Assembly (NCBI GenBank): GCA_946811695.1
Contig: OX328124.1
Span: 98,318,547 to 98,382,546, forward strand
DNA length: 64,000 bases
Direction of reading: 5' to 3'
DNA from: Gonocerus acuteangulatus
Lineage: Eukaryota; Arthropoda; Insecta; Hemiptera; Coreidae
Below the pieces are notes generated by a model. That model made no database searches. It was not told the DNA's origin and saw only the letters and a list, made by a program, of their open reading frames with translations. Below, piece after piece: positions 34,990 to 43,519 of this stretch. The position numbers and the translations under genes were made by a program. Within the stretch, counting starts at the first letter, position 1. Each line of letters begins with the position of its first letter.

Positions 34990-35402
34990 ATTGTTCGGTA
35001 TTCTAAGGTTATATTATATACTTATTTACTGTCAAGCATATGTTGTACTCGAGTTATCTCGTTTCGTTTTATAACATCCGTCATTTCTTCTAAGGGGAAT
35101 ATAAGAAAGAAGATACTAGTGAGGAACTCGAGAAGGGTCGGGAGAAAAATGGCTTGAGAAGATGGATTACAACGTAGATTTTCAAGGGAAGGTAGAACAA
35201 AACAAAGGGCAGAGATAATGAAGAAAAAAAAAGCAGGAGGGAAAGGGCTAAAATTTTTGCCTGTATTGTACGGGTGTTCTTGAAAATAAGCAACGATTTT
35301 AATATGCGGCTAAAAAAACGACACTTGTCAAAAGAACAAGAAAAAGAAAATATATAAAAAATTTAGAATTAATACTATGCATAAACAGTAATATGTAGGT
35401 TT
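34990..35402. other. Non-coding stretch
   Basis: A 67-residue minus-strand frame (35090-35293), rich in Leu, Ser and Phe, has no motif. Nothing else recognised. Confidence 0.45.
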
Positions 35403-36331
35403 TATCTATATATATAAAAATCACGTGTCTGTTTGTTCCTTAAACGAATCCTCTCTGTTTGACCGATTTTTATCAAACTTGGCACACAGGTACATATTGA
35501 TACGGGGAATGTCATAGACTAAGTCAACATTTCTATCAGCTGTCTATCTGTATGTTTGTTTTTTTACAAATCCACACTGGTGTAGCATAGCACGCCGCAC
35601 AGTGGTCAAAAATATTCAAAAAGCGCTCAAAACTTGATTTTTTGAAGTATTTTCTCCGAACATTTTGGTCTTAAATATATGTTAAAGACCTCCTGAGAGT
35701 GTCATTTCTTGAGTTTCAGGACCCCACTGTTGATTGCAGGACGGTGGTTAATCATGGAAGTACAAGAAACGAAGCAAATTCCCAAATCCTCATGTACCAA
35801 AATCGTTCCTGCAACTCTACTTGTTCAGACCAATAAGATTGACGCATTTTTTTCTTGTTTTAATGGGATGTTCGAAGGGCAAAAAAAATATTTTTTTATT
35901 TTTAGAATCGTCATCGTGGACGGGGATACTTAAAAAGTAAAAAAAATACACGTATCAAATTTCGTTCTGTCTTATAATTTTTGCGTCTCTCTAATTTTGG
36001 GCTTACATTTTCAGTGGACATGTATAGAAAGAGCCCAGACCAAAATTGGCTGCATAAGTTTGCCTATTTCGGTGCTAGACGTGAACGAACTCGGTTAGAC
36101 AGACGCGCGTTATCTCTATGTAAACATTCGAAGCAAATCGAAGATGGATTTTTTTTTGCAGTACTCAAGTCAGTGTTGACTGCAACAAATGTCTGAAGTG
36201 ATCCGAGTGAAAAATCGTGTCCTACTTGAAATATTTAATTTCAGGCGTCTAAATCAACAATATCACATGTTACTGAGTTTTGAGCGCATTTGGGGGTTTT
36301 TTGACCACTGTGCGCCGGGGAAAAGCTAGTC
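35403..36331 (-). mobile_element. TA-ended dispersed repeat (family T), copy 3, interrupted
   Basis: Minus-strand copy: the 3' end lies at the low coordinate (TATATATAAAAATCACGTGT) and the 5' end at the high coordinate (complement of ACTAGCTTTTCCCCGGCG). It is split by the Transib-like element at 35598-36312. Removing that insertion and one CGCCG restores the order seen in copy 2 (GCACGCCGGG..TAGC). Confidence 0.75.
35598..36312. mobile_element. Transib-like non-autonomous DNA transposon
   Basis: A 715-bp insertion with terminal inverted repeats: left CACAGTGGTCAAAAATATTC then AAAAAGCGCTCAAAAC; right (read inward) CACAGTGGTCAAAAAACCCC then CAAATGCGCTCAAAAC. It is flanked by an exact 5-bp duplication CGCCG (35593-35597 and 36313-36317). 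The CACAGTG heptamer and a target duplication fitting CGNCG are the published hallmarks of Transib, the superfamily related to RAG1. Two small open frames inside (35709-35933 and 35981-36196) show no transposase motif, so it would need a transposase supplied in trans. Confidence 0.82.
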
Positions 36332-36507
36332 TACTTTATTCATAAGTTGAACTATACGCGGAAATCTTTCTATCTTAGAATTATTTTTATTACACTACAA
36401 TACCTTTTTGAACATAAAGTTTCTAGAAGAAGTATTTTCGTGAATAACCAAGACAATAAGTCCTTATATACTTAGGTTTTTCTGACTATATGAGAACAAT
36501 TTTATAG

Positions 36508-36570
36508 AAAAGTCTGATTCGGAGGAACTACCACACCTTAGCTTGTTTTCGTTCTTGTTCTTAGTAACAT
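36508..36570 (+). repeat. Diverged 5' end of Helentron-like repeat
   Basis: AAAAGTCTGATTCGGAGGAA then CTACCACACCTTAGCTTGTTTTCG aligns in order with the family start (AAAGTCCGACTCGCAGGAAC ... TTAGCGCGGTTCC), with many substitutions. Confidence 0.4.
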
Positions 36571-36582
36571 TTGATAAATTGT

Positions 36583-36767
36583 CTACTCCAACTCGAATAT
36601 GAAAGGTCGTGGGTTCGATTCCCACTATGGAGTGATGGCTTTTCTTTAAAAAAAAAAGAAAAAAAAGGCATCAGCCCTATCCTAGCTAGAAAAGGATGGT
36701 AGTATATAGATAACCCGTCCCAAAAGTCTTAGTTATTAATAATGGACGTTAAATTTTAAATAAATAA
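36583..36767 (+). mobile_element. tRNA-derived SINE family 2
   Basis: A B-box-like GGTCGTGGGTTCGATTCCCA with a perfect T stem, GATGGCTTTTC, an internal A-rich linker, then GGCATCAGCCCTATCCTAGC, TATAGATAACCCGTCCCAAA and AATGGACGTTAAATTTTAAA. The A-box half is decayed. The family's A-rich tract in the middle, not at the end, is consistent in all copies. Confidence 0.7.
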
Positions 36768-37150
36768 TGTTTCTTGAAACTTGGGCGCTACGGACCAGTG
36801 TCAACAAACAGATATCCTATAGATAACCCGTTATCTATAGGTTACCAGTAACAGGAGCTTAACCAGTATAGGTTGAAATTCGTTGTCAATAATAAATGTA
36901 CGTTAAATTGAAAAAATTATGTTTCCAAAATATCATTTGAAAACACCCATTATATTTGCGAGCATTACCAAGAAGTGTGTGACTGGGGGTGCTGGTGGGT
37001 GAGGAGGCTGTGCAAGGGTTCTGGTTATTATTACCTCGTATAGACCATCACCAGTTATAGGGTAAACTCTATGGGTTTACTTCTGCCATCATAGTTGAAA
37101 TGAATCGCAAATAAAATAATATTATCAAATAGATACAGTTCGGTAACAGC
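36768..37150 (+). repeat. Repeat family X, left half, cut by BEL element
   Basis: Matches 9286-9690 in order, including CATTACCAAGAAGTGT and GAGGAGGCTGTGCAAGGGTT. It stops at GGTAACAGC, exactly where the BEL LTR begins; the match resumes at 42763. Confidence 0.85.
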
Positions 37151-37761
37151 TGTTTGCACTACGCTGTCCCAAGGTGCTATACCATTGGGAATGAACGTAC
37201 CGCTGTAATGCTGGTGCTGATTTACGTGAATGGAGTGGACTGTATTTCGGGATATTTGAAAGTATGCACGGATATGAAATAAATTAAGTGTAATAAGATT
37301 ATGTTACATGTTTCTATGAGTGGGGGGTGGCCGAAAAGGGTTACAATATTGGTTAATGTATTAGTGGTTTTTGAGGTTTATAAAGGGGGGTTTGTATTAA
37401 AATAAATTGATGTCTGGTCCATGCGGTCTGCTGAAGCAGGAGTAGTCTCTGATGTTGAGATAGTTGTGCTACTCACTGTGGGGCCTGTCCTTTCTTCTCT
37501 TCATCCTCCTCCATGTTGCTCTCCGGGTTGCTTGGCTTCTACTCGACCATGGCCAAAGCTATGGGCTTTTGTAAAAGGATGCACATGGTGTCCACAGCAT
37601 ACATTCGTCAAAAGTTGCTAATGGAGTCCTGGACCCCTTTTTTTAACGGTCTCCAGCATTTGAACTGCATGGAGGTAGCAGATGAATATATGGAGGCAAC
37701 CTCTATGGTGAGCCAAGTGATGACGTCACAGGTTGGCTGCTATGGGTGTTTACATCAAACA
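37151..37761 (-). repeat. 3' LTR of BEL element
   Basis: 611 bp. In element orientation it begins TGTTTGATGTAAACACCCAT and ends GCGTAGTGCAAACA. Small frames in it (37421-37621, 37513-37800) are duplicated in the other LTR and are not genes. Confidence 0.95.
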
Positions 37762-37773
37762 AACCGCCCACCT
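37762..37773 (-). other. Polypurine tract of BEL element
   Basis: Minus-strand AGGTGGGCGGTT lies immediately upstream of the 3' LTR. The same AATTTAGGTGGGCGG string precedes the putative LTR of the second BEL copy at about 57603-57617, supporting a conserved plus-strand priming site. Confidence 0.75.
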
Positions 37774-38031
37774 AAATTTGACCCGGTTAAATTTAAATAA
37801 AGAAAACAAAACTTAAGTTATGGAGCATACAAATAATAAACATCACATGGGGAAAAACTATAACAATGACAAATGATGAAAGAAGACGATCACTGCATCG
37901 CTTATAAAGATATAAATAATTACTTAAATTTAACAAAATAATAAATTTAATTGCTTCCTTCAGTTACCCTACTGAAATAAATAAATACATGAATAGTTAC
38001 CAAAACATGGTAGACGACAAAAATTAAAAGT

Positions 38032-40470
38032 TTAATTATTCTTGGACTCCTTGTCCTCGGGAAGAAAAAGGGGGACAAGCGATGATACTGCTCTGGTAAG
38101 GTGACTGCCGGAAGGAGTCCTGACAACTACCGAGCGCGTAACACCGTCTCTACCCGGAAAGGTTTCGACGACTCTGCCGACAGGCCAGTTGCCAATGGCT
38201 GGGCGTTTCTCGACGAGAATGACCAAGTCACCAGGCTGAAGATCAGGGGTTCTTCGCGTCCATTTGGACCTTTGTTGAAGGGTGTGGAGATATTCCCTTC
38301 TCCACCTAGGTAGCTCAACCTGATAACGGCCGTCCTTCGTGCGGCTGTGCGGGTTCTGAAAATGCTGCTCACACATTTCGTCTTTTGTTTTGATGCTGGA
38401 CGTTGAGAGACAAAACAGAACGCTTGTTTCCGGGCTCTCGGTGGCTTCTAACTTCCCCGAGACCACAAGTCCAAAAACTGAAGGTGTAAGGTACAAATCG
38501 CCGACCTCGGATTTTATTGGAGCTCCGTTGATTAGCTGTGGGTATAGATCACTGCCAATCAAAGCATCCACTGGAACCGATTTGGCAAAATCCTGGTCCG
38601 CTAGCGGGAGAGATGAGAATCGCTCGTAGACATTTGGAGGAGCTGGGAGATTGGGCAGCGCTGAGGTGATCCGTTCGACGATCAAAACTTTGGTCTTATA
38701 TTCCTTTGGGGAGGAATATGGCTTGATCACACAGGTCGCAGTGTTTAGGGGTTGAGCGATTTTGGAACCCCCGAGTCCACACACGTTTCCTATGAATGTT
38801 TCAACGGGCGCCCCTATCCGACGGGCTAGTTGCCTAGTGATAAAAGTGTGTTGGCTGCAGGAATCCAACACGGCGCGGATGGGGTATAGTTTTCCCTTTG
38901 GGGATTTGATGAGTGCTTGTACAGTGCCCAAGAATACTAGTCCGCCCGAATATGCAGGTTCTTCTGCTGAGGATTCGAAGCCAATGAACGCATCAGGGAT
39001 TTGTGGATTGGCAGGTTCTTCATATTTTGTTCCATTTTTACTTGATATTTTTGTAGCAGCTACCTTTTCCTCGTGTATAAGACTATGATGCCTTCCTTTG
39101 CAAAATTTGCACGAAAATTTCGACGGGCAGCAGGCACTATTATGCCCTTCGCGAAGGCAGTTGGAGCATCCCTTCCAGGCGGCAACGAACTCCGATCTTT
39201 GTTCAACCGCGAGAGACGCAAATCTGATGCAAAATGATAAAAGATGTCTGCCTTGACAATACTGACATTGGCCCGAATGCGCCTGGAAACTGCGCGACCT
39301 TGTGGGAATCGCAAAATGACGCCTTTGACCTTGTGCTGAATTTGGAGCCTTGTTTCCTGGAATGTTTGTTCTAGGTGATGGGCTGCGGCGGTTAGTATTT
39401 GTCACATGAAACGATACACCATTATATTTTGCAGACCACCGATTGGGATATTTAGCCCTTGAATCGCCTTTTGGGCGCGATTCAGCAGGCATCGACGACG
39501 CTGACGACTCTACGTCTCTTGATAACTTAAATGCCATAAGACGTTGGCGCACAAAGTCTATGACGTCCGCAGCAGATGGCATGGCTTTCGGGTCACTGCG
39601 AGCTAGCTCGAACTGCCTCCGCGTCTCCGTGTTAAGAGAGCGGAGCGCTAGCTTAGAAAGTATGAAGTCCGCTGGATTGGCAAGATTGAGAGACAAGAAC
39701 CCTTCGATGCTGTCACCGACCTGAGTCAGAAACTGCTCATATCTCTGACGTTCACCTAAGTTGCCTTTACACTCGCTGTCAAGAATCCGCTGCAAGTACA
39801 TGCTGGCCAGAACACGAGGGTTGTCATATGCTTCCGTAAGTTTCTCCCAAGCTAGCTCGTATGATTCTTCGACTTTAGGGAACCGGCAAATGAGGGAAAA
39901 GGCTTCTCCTTTTAGGGCTTGCATTAAATAATGTAGCTTGTCAACTTTCGGCAATCTGGTATTGTTGTGGATGAGAGATACAAATGAATCCTTAAAACTC
40001 GTCCATTGAAAAATATCTCCTGAAAAGCTGGGGATCGATATTTTGGGAAGTTGAGCTCTGTCAGATCCGCTTAAGTTCAGAGCGCCAAGGACTTGACTAA
40101 GGTCGTCGGGAAGCATAGTTTGACGAGCATCCCGGGGTTCTTCCTTCGCTTTGAGGTGCGAACGTAGAGCGCGAGCGTTAAATATCTCGCTCTGCACTTG
40201 GTCGTAGTGCTCCTCCCAAGCCCTTGAGGGAAATTGATCTGGCTTGTCTATCAAGACGTGGATCATATCAAGCTCATCCCAGGTTTCTTGATAAGACGCC
40301 CAATGTGCTTCGGCTGAATCGTGGTGCACGAGAAATAGATACGTTTGCGAATCATCAGCGATGGCGGCTTTCCGTACTGTGGACAAACTGGTAATGTTTC
40401 TCTTGAGAGACCGCAACTTCCGTTCAAGGATCTTGATGTGAGAGTCGTAATCAGGGATAGACTCAGGCAT
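38032..40470 (-). CDS. BEL/Pao gag-protease fused to integrase C-terminal tail
   Basis: Predicted 812-residue retrotransposon polyprotein. Domains: charged N-terminus (1-135); DUF1759 gag core (about 140-310, PKISIPSFSGDIFQWTSFKD, LHYLMQALKGEAF); basic linker; Cys/His zinc-knuckle region (402-466, CQYCQGRH, CSNCLREGHNSACC, CKFCKGRHHSLIH); DUF1758-type aspartic protease (about 513-670, RAVLDSCSQHTFI, DALIGSDLYPQLI). Then the first residues of the reverse transcriptase (CEQHFQNPHSRTKDGRYQVE, 700-719) run straight into RWRREYLHTLQQRSKW and GDLVILVEKRPAIGNWPVGR, the DUF5641 integrase tail. The pol core is deleted in frame. The frame is open a further 55 residues upstream (to 40635), but that extension is hydrophobic and unlike gag, so I start at Met 40470. 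The protease has DSC where D-S/T-G is usual. The product could act only with trans-supplied reverse transcriptase and integrase. Confidence 0.88.
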   Translation of the reverse strand: MPESIPDYDSHIKILERKLRSLKRNITSLSTVRKAAIADDSQTYLFLVHHDSAEAHWASYQETWDELDMIHVLIDKPDQFPSRAWEEHYDQVQSEIFNARALRSHLKAKEEPRDARQTMLPDDLSQVLGALNLSGSDRAQLPKISIPSFSGDIFQWTSFKDSFVSLIHNNTRLPKVDKLHYLMQALKGEAFSLICRFPKVEESYELAWEKLTEAYDNPRVLASMYLQRILDSECKGNLGERQRYEQFLTQVGDSIEGFLSLNLANPADFILSKLALRSLNTETRRQFELARSDPKAMPSAADVIDFVRQRLMAFKLSRDVESSASSMPAESRPKGDSRAKYPNRWSAKYNGVSFHVTNTNRRSPSPRTNIPGNKAPNSAQGQRRHFAIPTRSRSFQAHSGQCQYCQGRHLLSFCIRFASLAVEQRSEFVAAWKGCSNCLREGHNSACCPSKFSCKFCKGRHHSLIHEEKVAATKISSKNGTKYEEPANPQIPDAFIGFESSAEEPAYSGGLVFLGTVQALIKSPKGKLYPIRAVLDSCSQHTFITRQLARRIGAPVETFIGNVCGLGGSKIAQPLNTATCVIKPYSSPKEYKTKVLIVERITSALPNLPAPPNVYERFSSLPLADQDFAKSVPVDALIGSDLYPQLINGAPIKSEVGDLYLTPSVFGLVVSGKLEATESPETSVLFCLSTSSIKTKDEMCEQHFQNPHSRTKDGRYQVELPRWRREYLHTLQQRSKWTRRTPDLQPGDLVILVEKRPAIGNWPVGRVVETFPGRDGVTRSVVVRTPSGSHLTRAVSSLVPLFLPEDKESKNN

Positions 40471-42130
40471 GGTTGAAAATTCTTCTATCAATAGAGATGA
40501 CTTGAAAGTAGAGTGTAAAATGATTAAGATACTACAACCCATCGAGCAAAGAGGAGAGAAGAGAGAGAGAAAGCAAGACCATGAGGAGAAAAAATGTAAA
40601 AAAAAAAGAGTGCAAATGATGAGCATCACGAACATTCTATAGAAATAAAATAAATAGAAAATTGTATAATGGCTTTAAAGTAATAAAGCAGTAAATAATA
40701 GCACCAATTATTGATTCAGCAAATTAATATATTTAATGATGTCAACAAGCAAAGCAAATAATTATTATAAACTAATAAATTGACCTAAGTAGGCAAGAAA
40801 TAAAGTAAAGGCATGACAATGATGACGTCACATAGAGGATGACTGTGCAGCACGGAGAGTTCAGAGAGCTGTAAAGCCAGACCTCTCTGTTGAGGCAGTA
40901 ACCTGCCCAGCTATATGATAACAACTGACATTAGCACATTGTGTTCTGTACTAAGTTATTTGCTCTTTGCTAAGTTAAAAGTGTTGACAATCATTTAATA
41001 GTGACTAAATCATTGTATATAAGAATAAATAAGGTGCTAAAGGACAATTGATAATGTCAAATTAATTATATAAAGATGATAGCTGCACTATGTAGGCAGA
41101 AATGACTAAGTATTGTAACTTATTACTATCTAATTAAATAGATACACAGAAAAATATAATGACAAAGATGAGTATTTTATTTATTCAAATCCATATAATT
41201 GTTGAAAATTGCAAACCGCAAGGCTTAATGAATGCTGAGTGAATAACTATTCACCTTTATTAATCGCTTAATGGAGAATTGGAACTTAAGTCAGGTAAAT
41301 AAAGAACTTAGATGATTATAACTTATGATTATATCCAGGCAATATTGAAAATTGATACAAAGCACTAGCAATAAAAGGTAAGTGATTTTGCTAGGAAGAG
41401 CAGTGATAGAAGTAAGCTGAATGATTATTACAATTATTTTACCAAAATTATCACAACATTGTAATAAATTAATTAAATTGTTGATCAATTTATAATCATC
41501 TGATTAAAATGTTCATTAATTTCTAAAGGTTTACTCAATTTGATTAATATTCTTAACAGAACTCATTTACCAGATTGAGAGATACTATATGTTTGATAAT
41601 TAATGTTTCTTTTCTGCAGAAACATCTTAATATAAACATTAAATAATACAGTTTGCCTCAATGGAGAAAAAAAAAAAATTAATAATTAACTGATAATAAT
41701 GAAAGCAAACTCTGAAGTACAGTAACTGCACTTGCAACTGTTGAAAGTTGCAACTTGTATCCTATAATCTATTAACTATGCAAGTTAAATAAAATAAAGA
41801 GCTTTAAACACTAAAGTAAATAGCATTTTTGGTTCTACTATTAAAGATATGCCTAATATATACACAATAATTAATATTACTGTTAACTGAAGCAAAAAAA
41901 GTAAAAAATGTAAAATTATTTGAGAATCAATCATGTTGATAATTCTAATTAATTAAAAATTACTGCGATGCAATGATTTACAAGTAGGATTGACCTAATA
42001 GGAGCAATATATGAAAATAATAATTCTAATAATGAAGATTATGCAGACAATGATGATGAATAAACAAAATAAATTGAGAAAGCTCAGTGAATATGATTTT
42101 AATTTTGAACCCAATTGTTGGGTTAATTTT
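40471..42130 (-). other. Leader region of BEL element
   Basis: About 1.66 kb of AT-rich sequence between primer-binding site and gag with no long frame. It may hold packaging signals or an intron, neither of which can be seen directly. A palindrome TGACGTCA at 40823-40830 repeats one found in the LTRs. Confidence 0.6.
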
Positions 42131-42148
42131 ATCCGGCCCGGAGGACCA
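42131..42148 (-). other. Primer-binding site of BEL element
   Basis: Minus-strand TGGTCCTCCGGGCCGGAT starts three bases inside the 5' LTR. TGG at the start pairs with the CCA end of a tRNA. From memory, the complement closely resembles the 3' end of animal tRNA-Tyr; the tRNA identity is inference. Confidence 0.65.
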
Positions 42149-42151
42149 CTA

Positions 42152-42762
42152 TGTTTGCACTACGCTGTCCCAAGGTGCTATACCATTGGGAATGAACGTA
42201 CCGCTGTAATGCTGGTGCTGATTTACGTGAATGGAGTGGACTGTATTTCGGGATATTTGAAAGTATGCACGGATATGAAATAAATTAAGTGTAATAAGAT
42301 TATGTTACATGTTTCTATGAGTGGGGGGTGGCCGAAAAGGGTTACAATATTGGTTAATGTATTAGTGGTTTTTGAGGTTTATAAAGGGGGGTTTGTATTA
42401 AAATAAATTGATGTCTGGTCCATGCGATCTGCTGAAGCAGGAGTAGTCTCTGATGTTGAGATAGTTGTGCTACTCACTGTGGGGCCTGTCCTTTCTTCTC
42501 TTCATCCTCCTCCATGTTGCTCTCCGGGTTGCTTGGCTTCTACTCGACCATGGCCAAAGCTATGGGCTTTTGTAAAAGGATGCACATGGTGTCCACAGCA
42601 TACATTCGTCAAAAGTTGCTAATGGAGTCCTGGACCCCTTTTTTTAACGGTCTCCAGCATTTGAACTGCATGGAGGTAGCAGATGAATATATGGAGGCAA
42701 CCTCTATGGTGAGCCAAGTGATGACGTCACAGGTTGGCTGCTATGGGGGTTTACATCAAACA
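42152..42762 (-). repeat. 5' LTR of BEL element
   Basis: 611 bp, aligned end to end with 37151-37761. It should carry the promoter; a TATA-like TTTATAAACC lies at about 42376-42385 in element orientation. Confidence 0.95.
42722..42729. promoter_or_regulatory. CRE-like palindrome TGACGTCA in the LTR
   Basis: The 8-bp consensus for CREB/ATF-type bZIP factors lies in the U3 part of the LTR, also present at 37721-37728 and again at 40823-40830. A functional role is inference; the motif match is exact. Confidence 0.35.
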
Positions 42763-42960
42763 ACAGCTGATCTGTTATCGTCCAAGCAACGCATGCTGCC
42801 TAGGCGTGCCTGCTCCCTTTAAAAACCACTAAAAATTCAAACCCCTCTAAAAATATTTAAAAATTTGAATATTAAAAAACCTTTTTCGGTCAATTGTTTT
42901 AGGCTGGGCGATAATAAGTCAGTGAGTGAGTGAGTGGTATTTGACAAATATCTAGTCGAT
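42763..42960 (+). repeat. Repeat family X, right half
   Basis: Starts with the ACAGC duplication and continues TGATCTGTTATCGTCCAAGC and AACGCATGCTGCCTAGGC, matching 9690-9925. With 36768-37150 it forms the host repeat of the BEL insertion. Confidence 0.85.
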
Positions 42961-43089
42961 TTGATATTAACTAAGTAGATATTACTACAGCGCTAGAAAC
43001 TAGTTTATAAAAAAATAAAATGAGATGGATATGGCTGGCCGTTGGGGTGATACCATATCAAGGAATATTTGGGATTGGAATAAGCGAAA

Positions 43090-43295
43090 ACGTCCAAAAG
43101 TTTTCTTTGGCAGCCTTCTTCAGCAATAAATCCTAGGTGATGTAGGAAACCCACGATAACTTTTGGGTGACCATGTTGTTGCAATTTTGGGTGCTAAGGG
43201 TTATTCATGATCACCTGAAAGTCATCGAATTCTTCATTCATCTCCTACGCATTTATTTCTGAAGAAGGCTGCCAAAGAGCATGCCTATACGTTCA
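43090..43295. repeat. Inverted repeat with hammerhead-like core
   Basis: TCTTTGGCAGCCTTCTTCAG (43104-43123) has a perfect 20-bp inverted copy at 43259-43278, and similarity extends outward (ACGTCCAAAAG versus an ACGTTCAAAAT-type end) and inward (AATAAAT, GTAGGA). The right arm reads CTGAAGA-AGGC-loop-GCCT-ATACGTTC, reminiscent of a hammerhead core with the GAAAC block mutated. Confidence 0.6.
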
Positions 43296-43360
43296 AAATT
43301 TGGATTTTTCTGAAAATCTGACATTTTACCTTAGCCCAATTCTAAACATTCCTTTACTTC

Positions 43361-43363
<3 letters not shown>

Positions 43364-43418
<55 letters not shown>
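43364..43418. repeat. TA microsatellite
   Basis: About 27 TA units. Confidence 0.95.
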
Positions 43419-43420
<2 letters not shown>

Positions 43421-43482
43421 CTCTTATTTTTACTTTTTTGCTAAACAAACAATGAAAGAGAACCTATAGGTTCTCTCTATAG

Positions 43483-43516
43483 GTTTTTCAAATAATATAT
43501 ATATTATTTGAAAAAC
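43483..43516. repeat. 34-bp perfect palindrome
   Basis: GTTTTTCAAATAATATA followed by its exact reverse complement. Beside it, AACCTATAGGTT (43471-43482) is a second short palindrome. Confidence 0.85.
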
Positions 43517-43519
43517 AAG

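Larger units (their letters stand above)
37151..42762 (-). mobile_element. BEL/Pao LTR retrotransposon, non-autonomous, young
   Basis: A 5,612-bp element on the minus strand. Both ends are 611-bp LTRs bounded TG...CA and flanked by ACAGC (37146-37150 and 42763-42767). Next to the 5' LTR (42152-42762) is a primer-binding site, then a long AT-rich leader, a single gag-protease frame (38032-40470), a short 3' segment and a purine-rich tract beside the 3' LTR (37151-37761). The LTRs differ at only two positions that I can see (37427 versus 42428; 37748 versus 42749), indicating recent insertion. Reverse transcriptase, RNase H and integrase core are missing, so mobility would need enzymes from a related full-length element. 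Confidence 0.93.

Noticed and set aside
37421..37800. Open frames beginning MRSAEAGVV and MLLSGLLGF, duplicated at 42422-42822
   Set aside because: They lie inside the two LTRs, antisense to the element, and are identical because the LTRs are.
38101..39724. Several plus-strand and alternate-frame open frames
   Set aside because: Shadows of the minus-strand BEL gag-protease gene.
40471..40635. 55-residue N-terminal extension of the BEL frame
   Set aside because: Hydrophobic, in leader-like sequence, and unlike gag; the Met at 40470 is followed by typical gag sequence. A longer start cannot be excluded.
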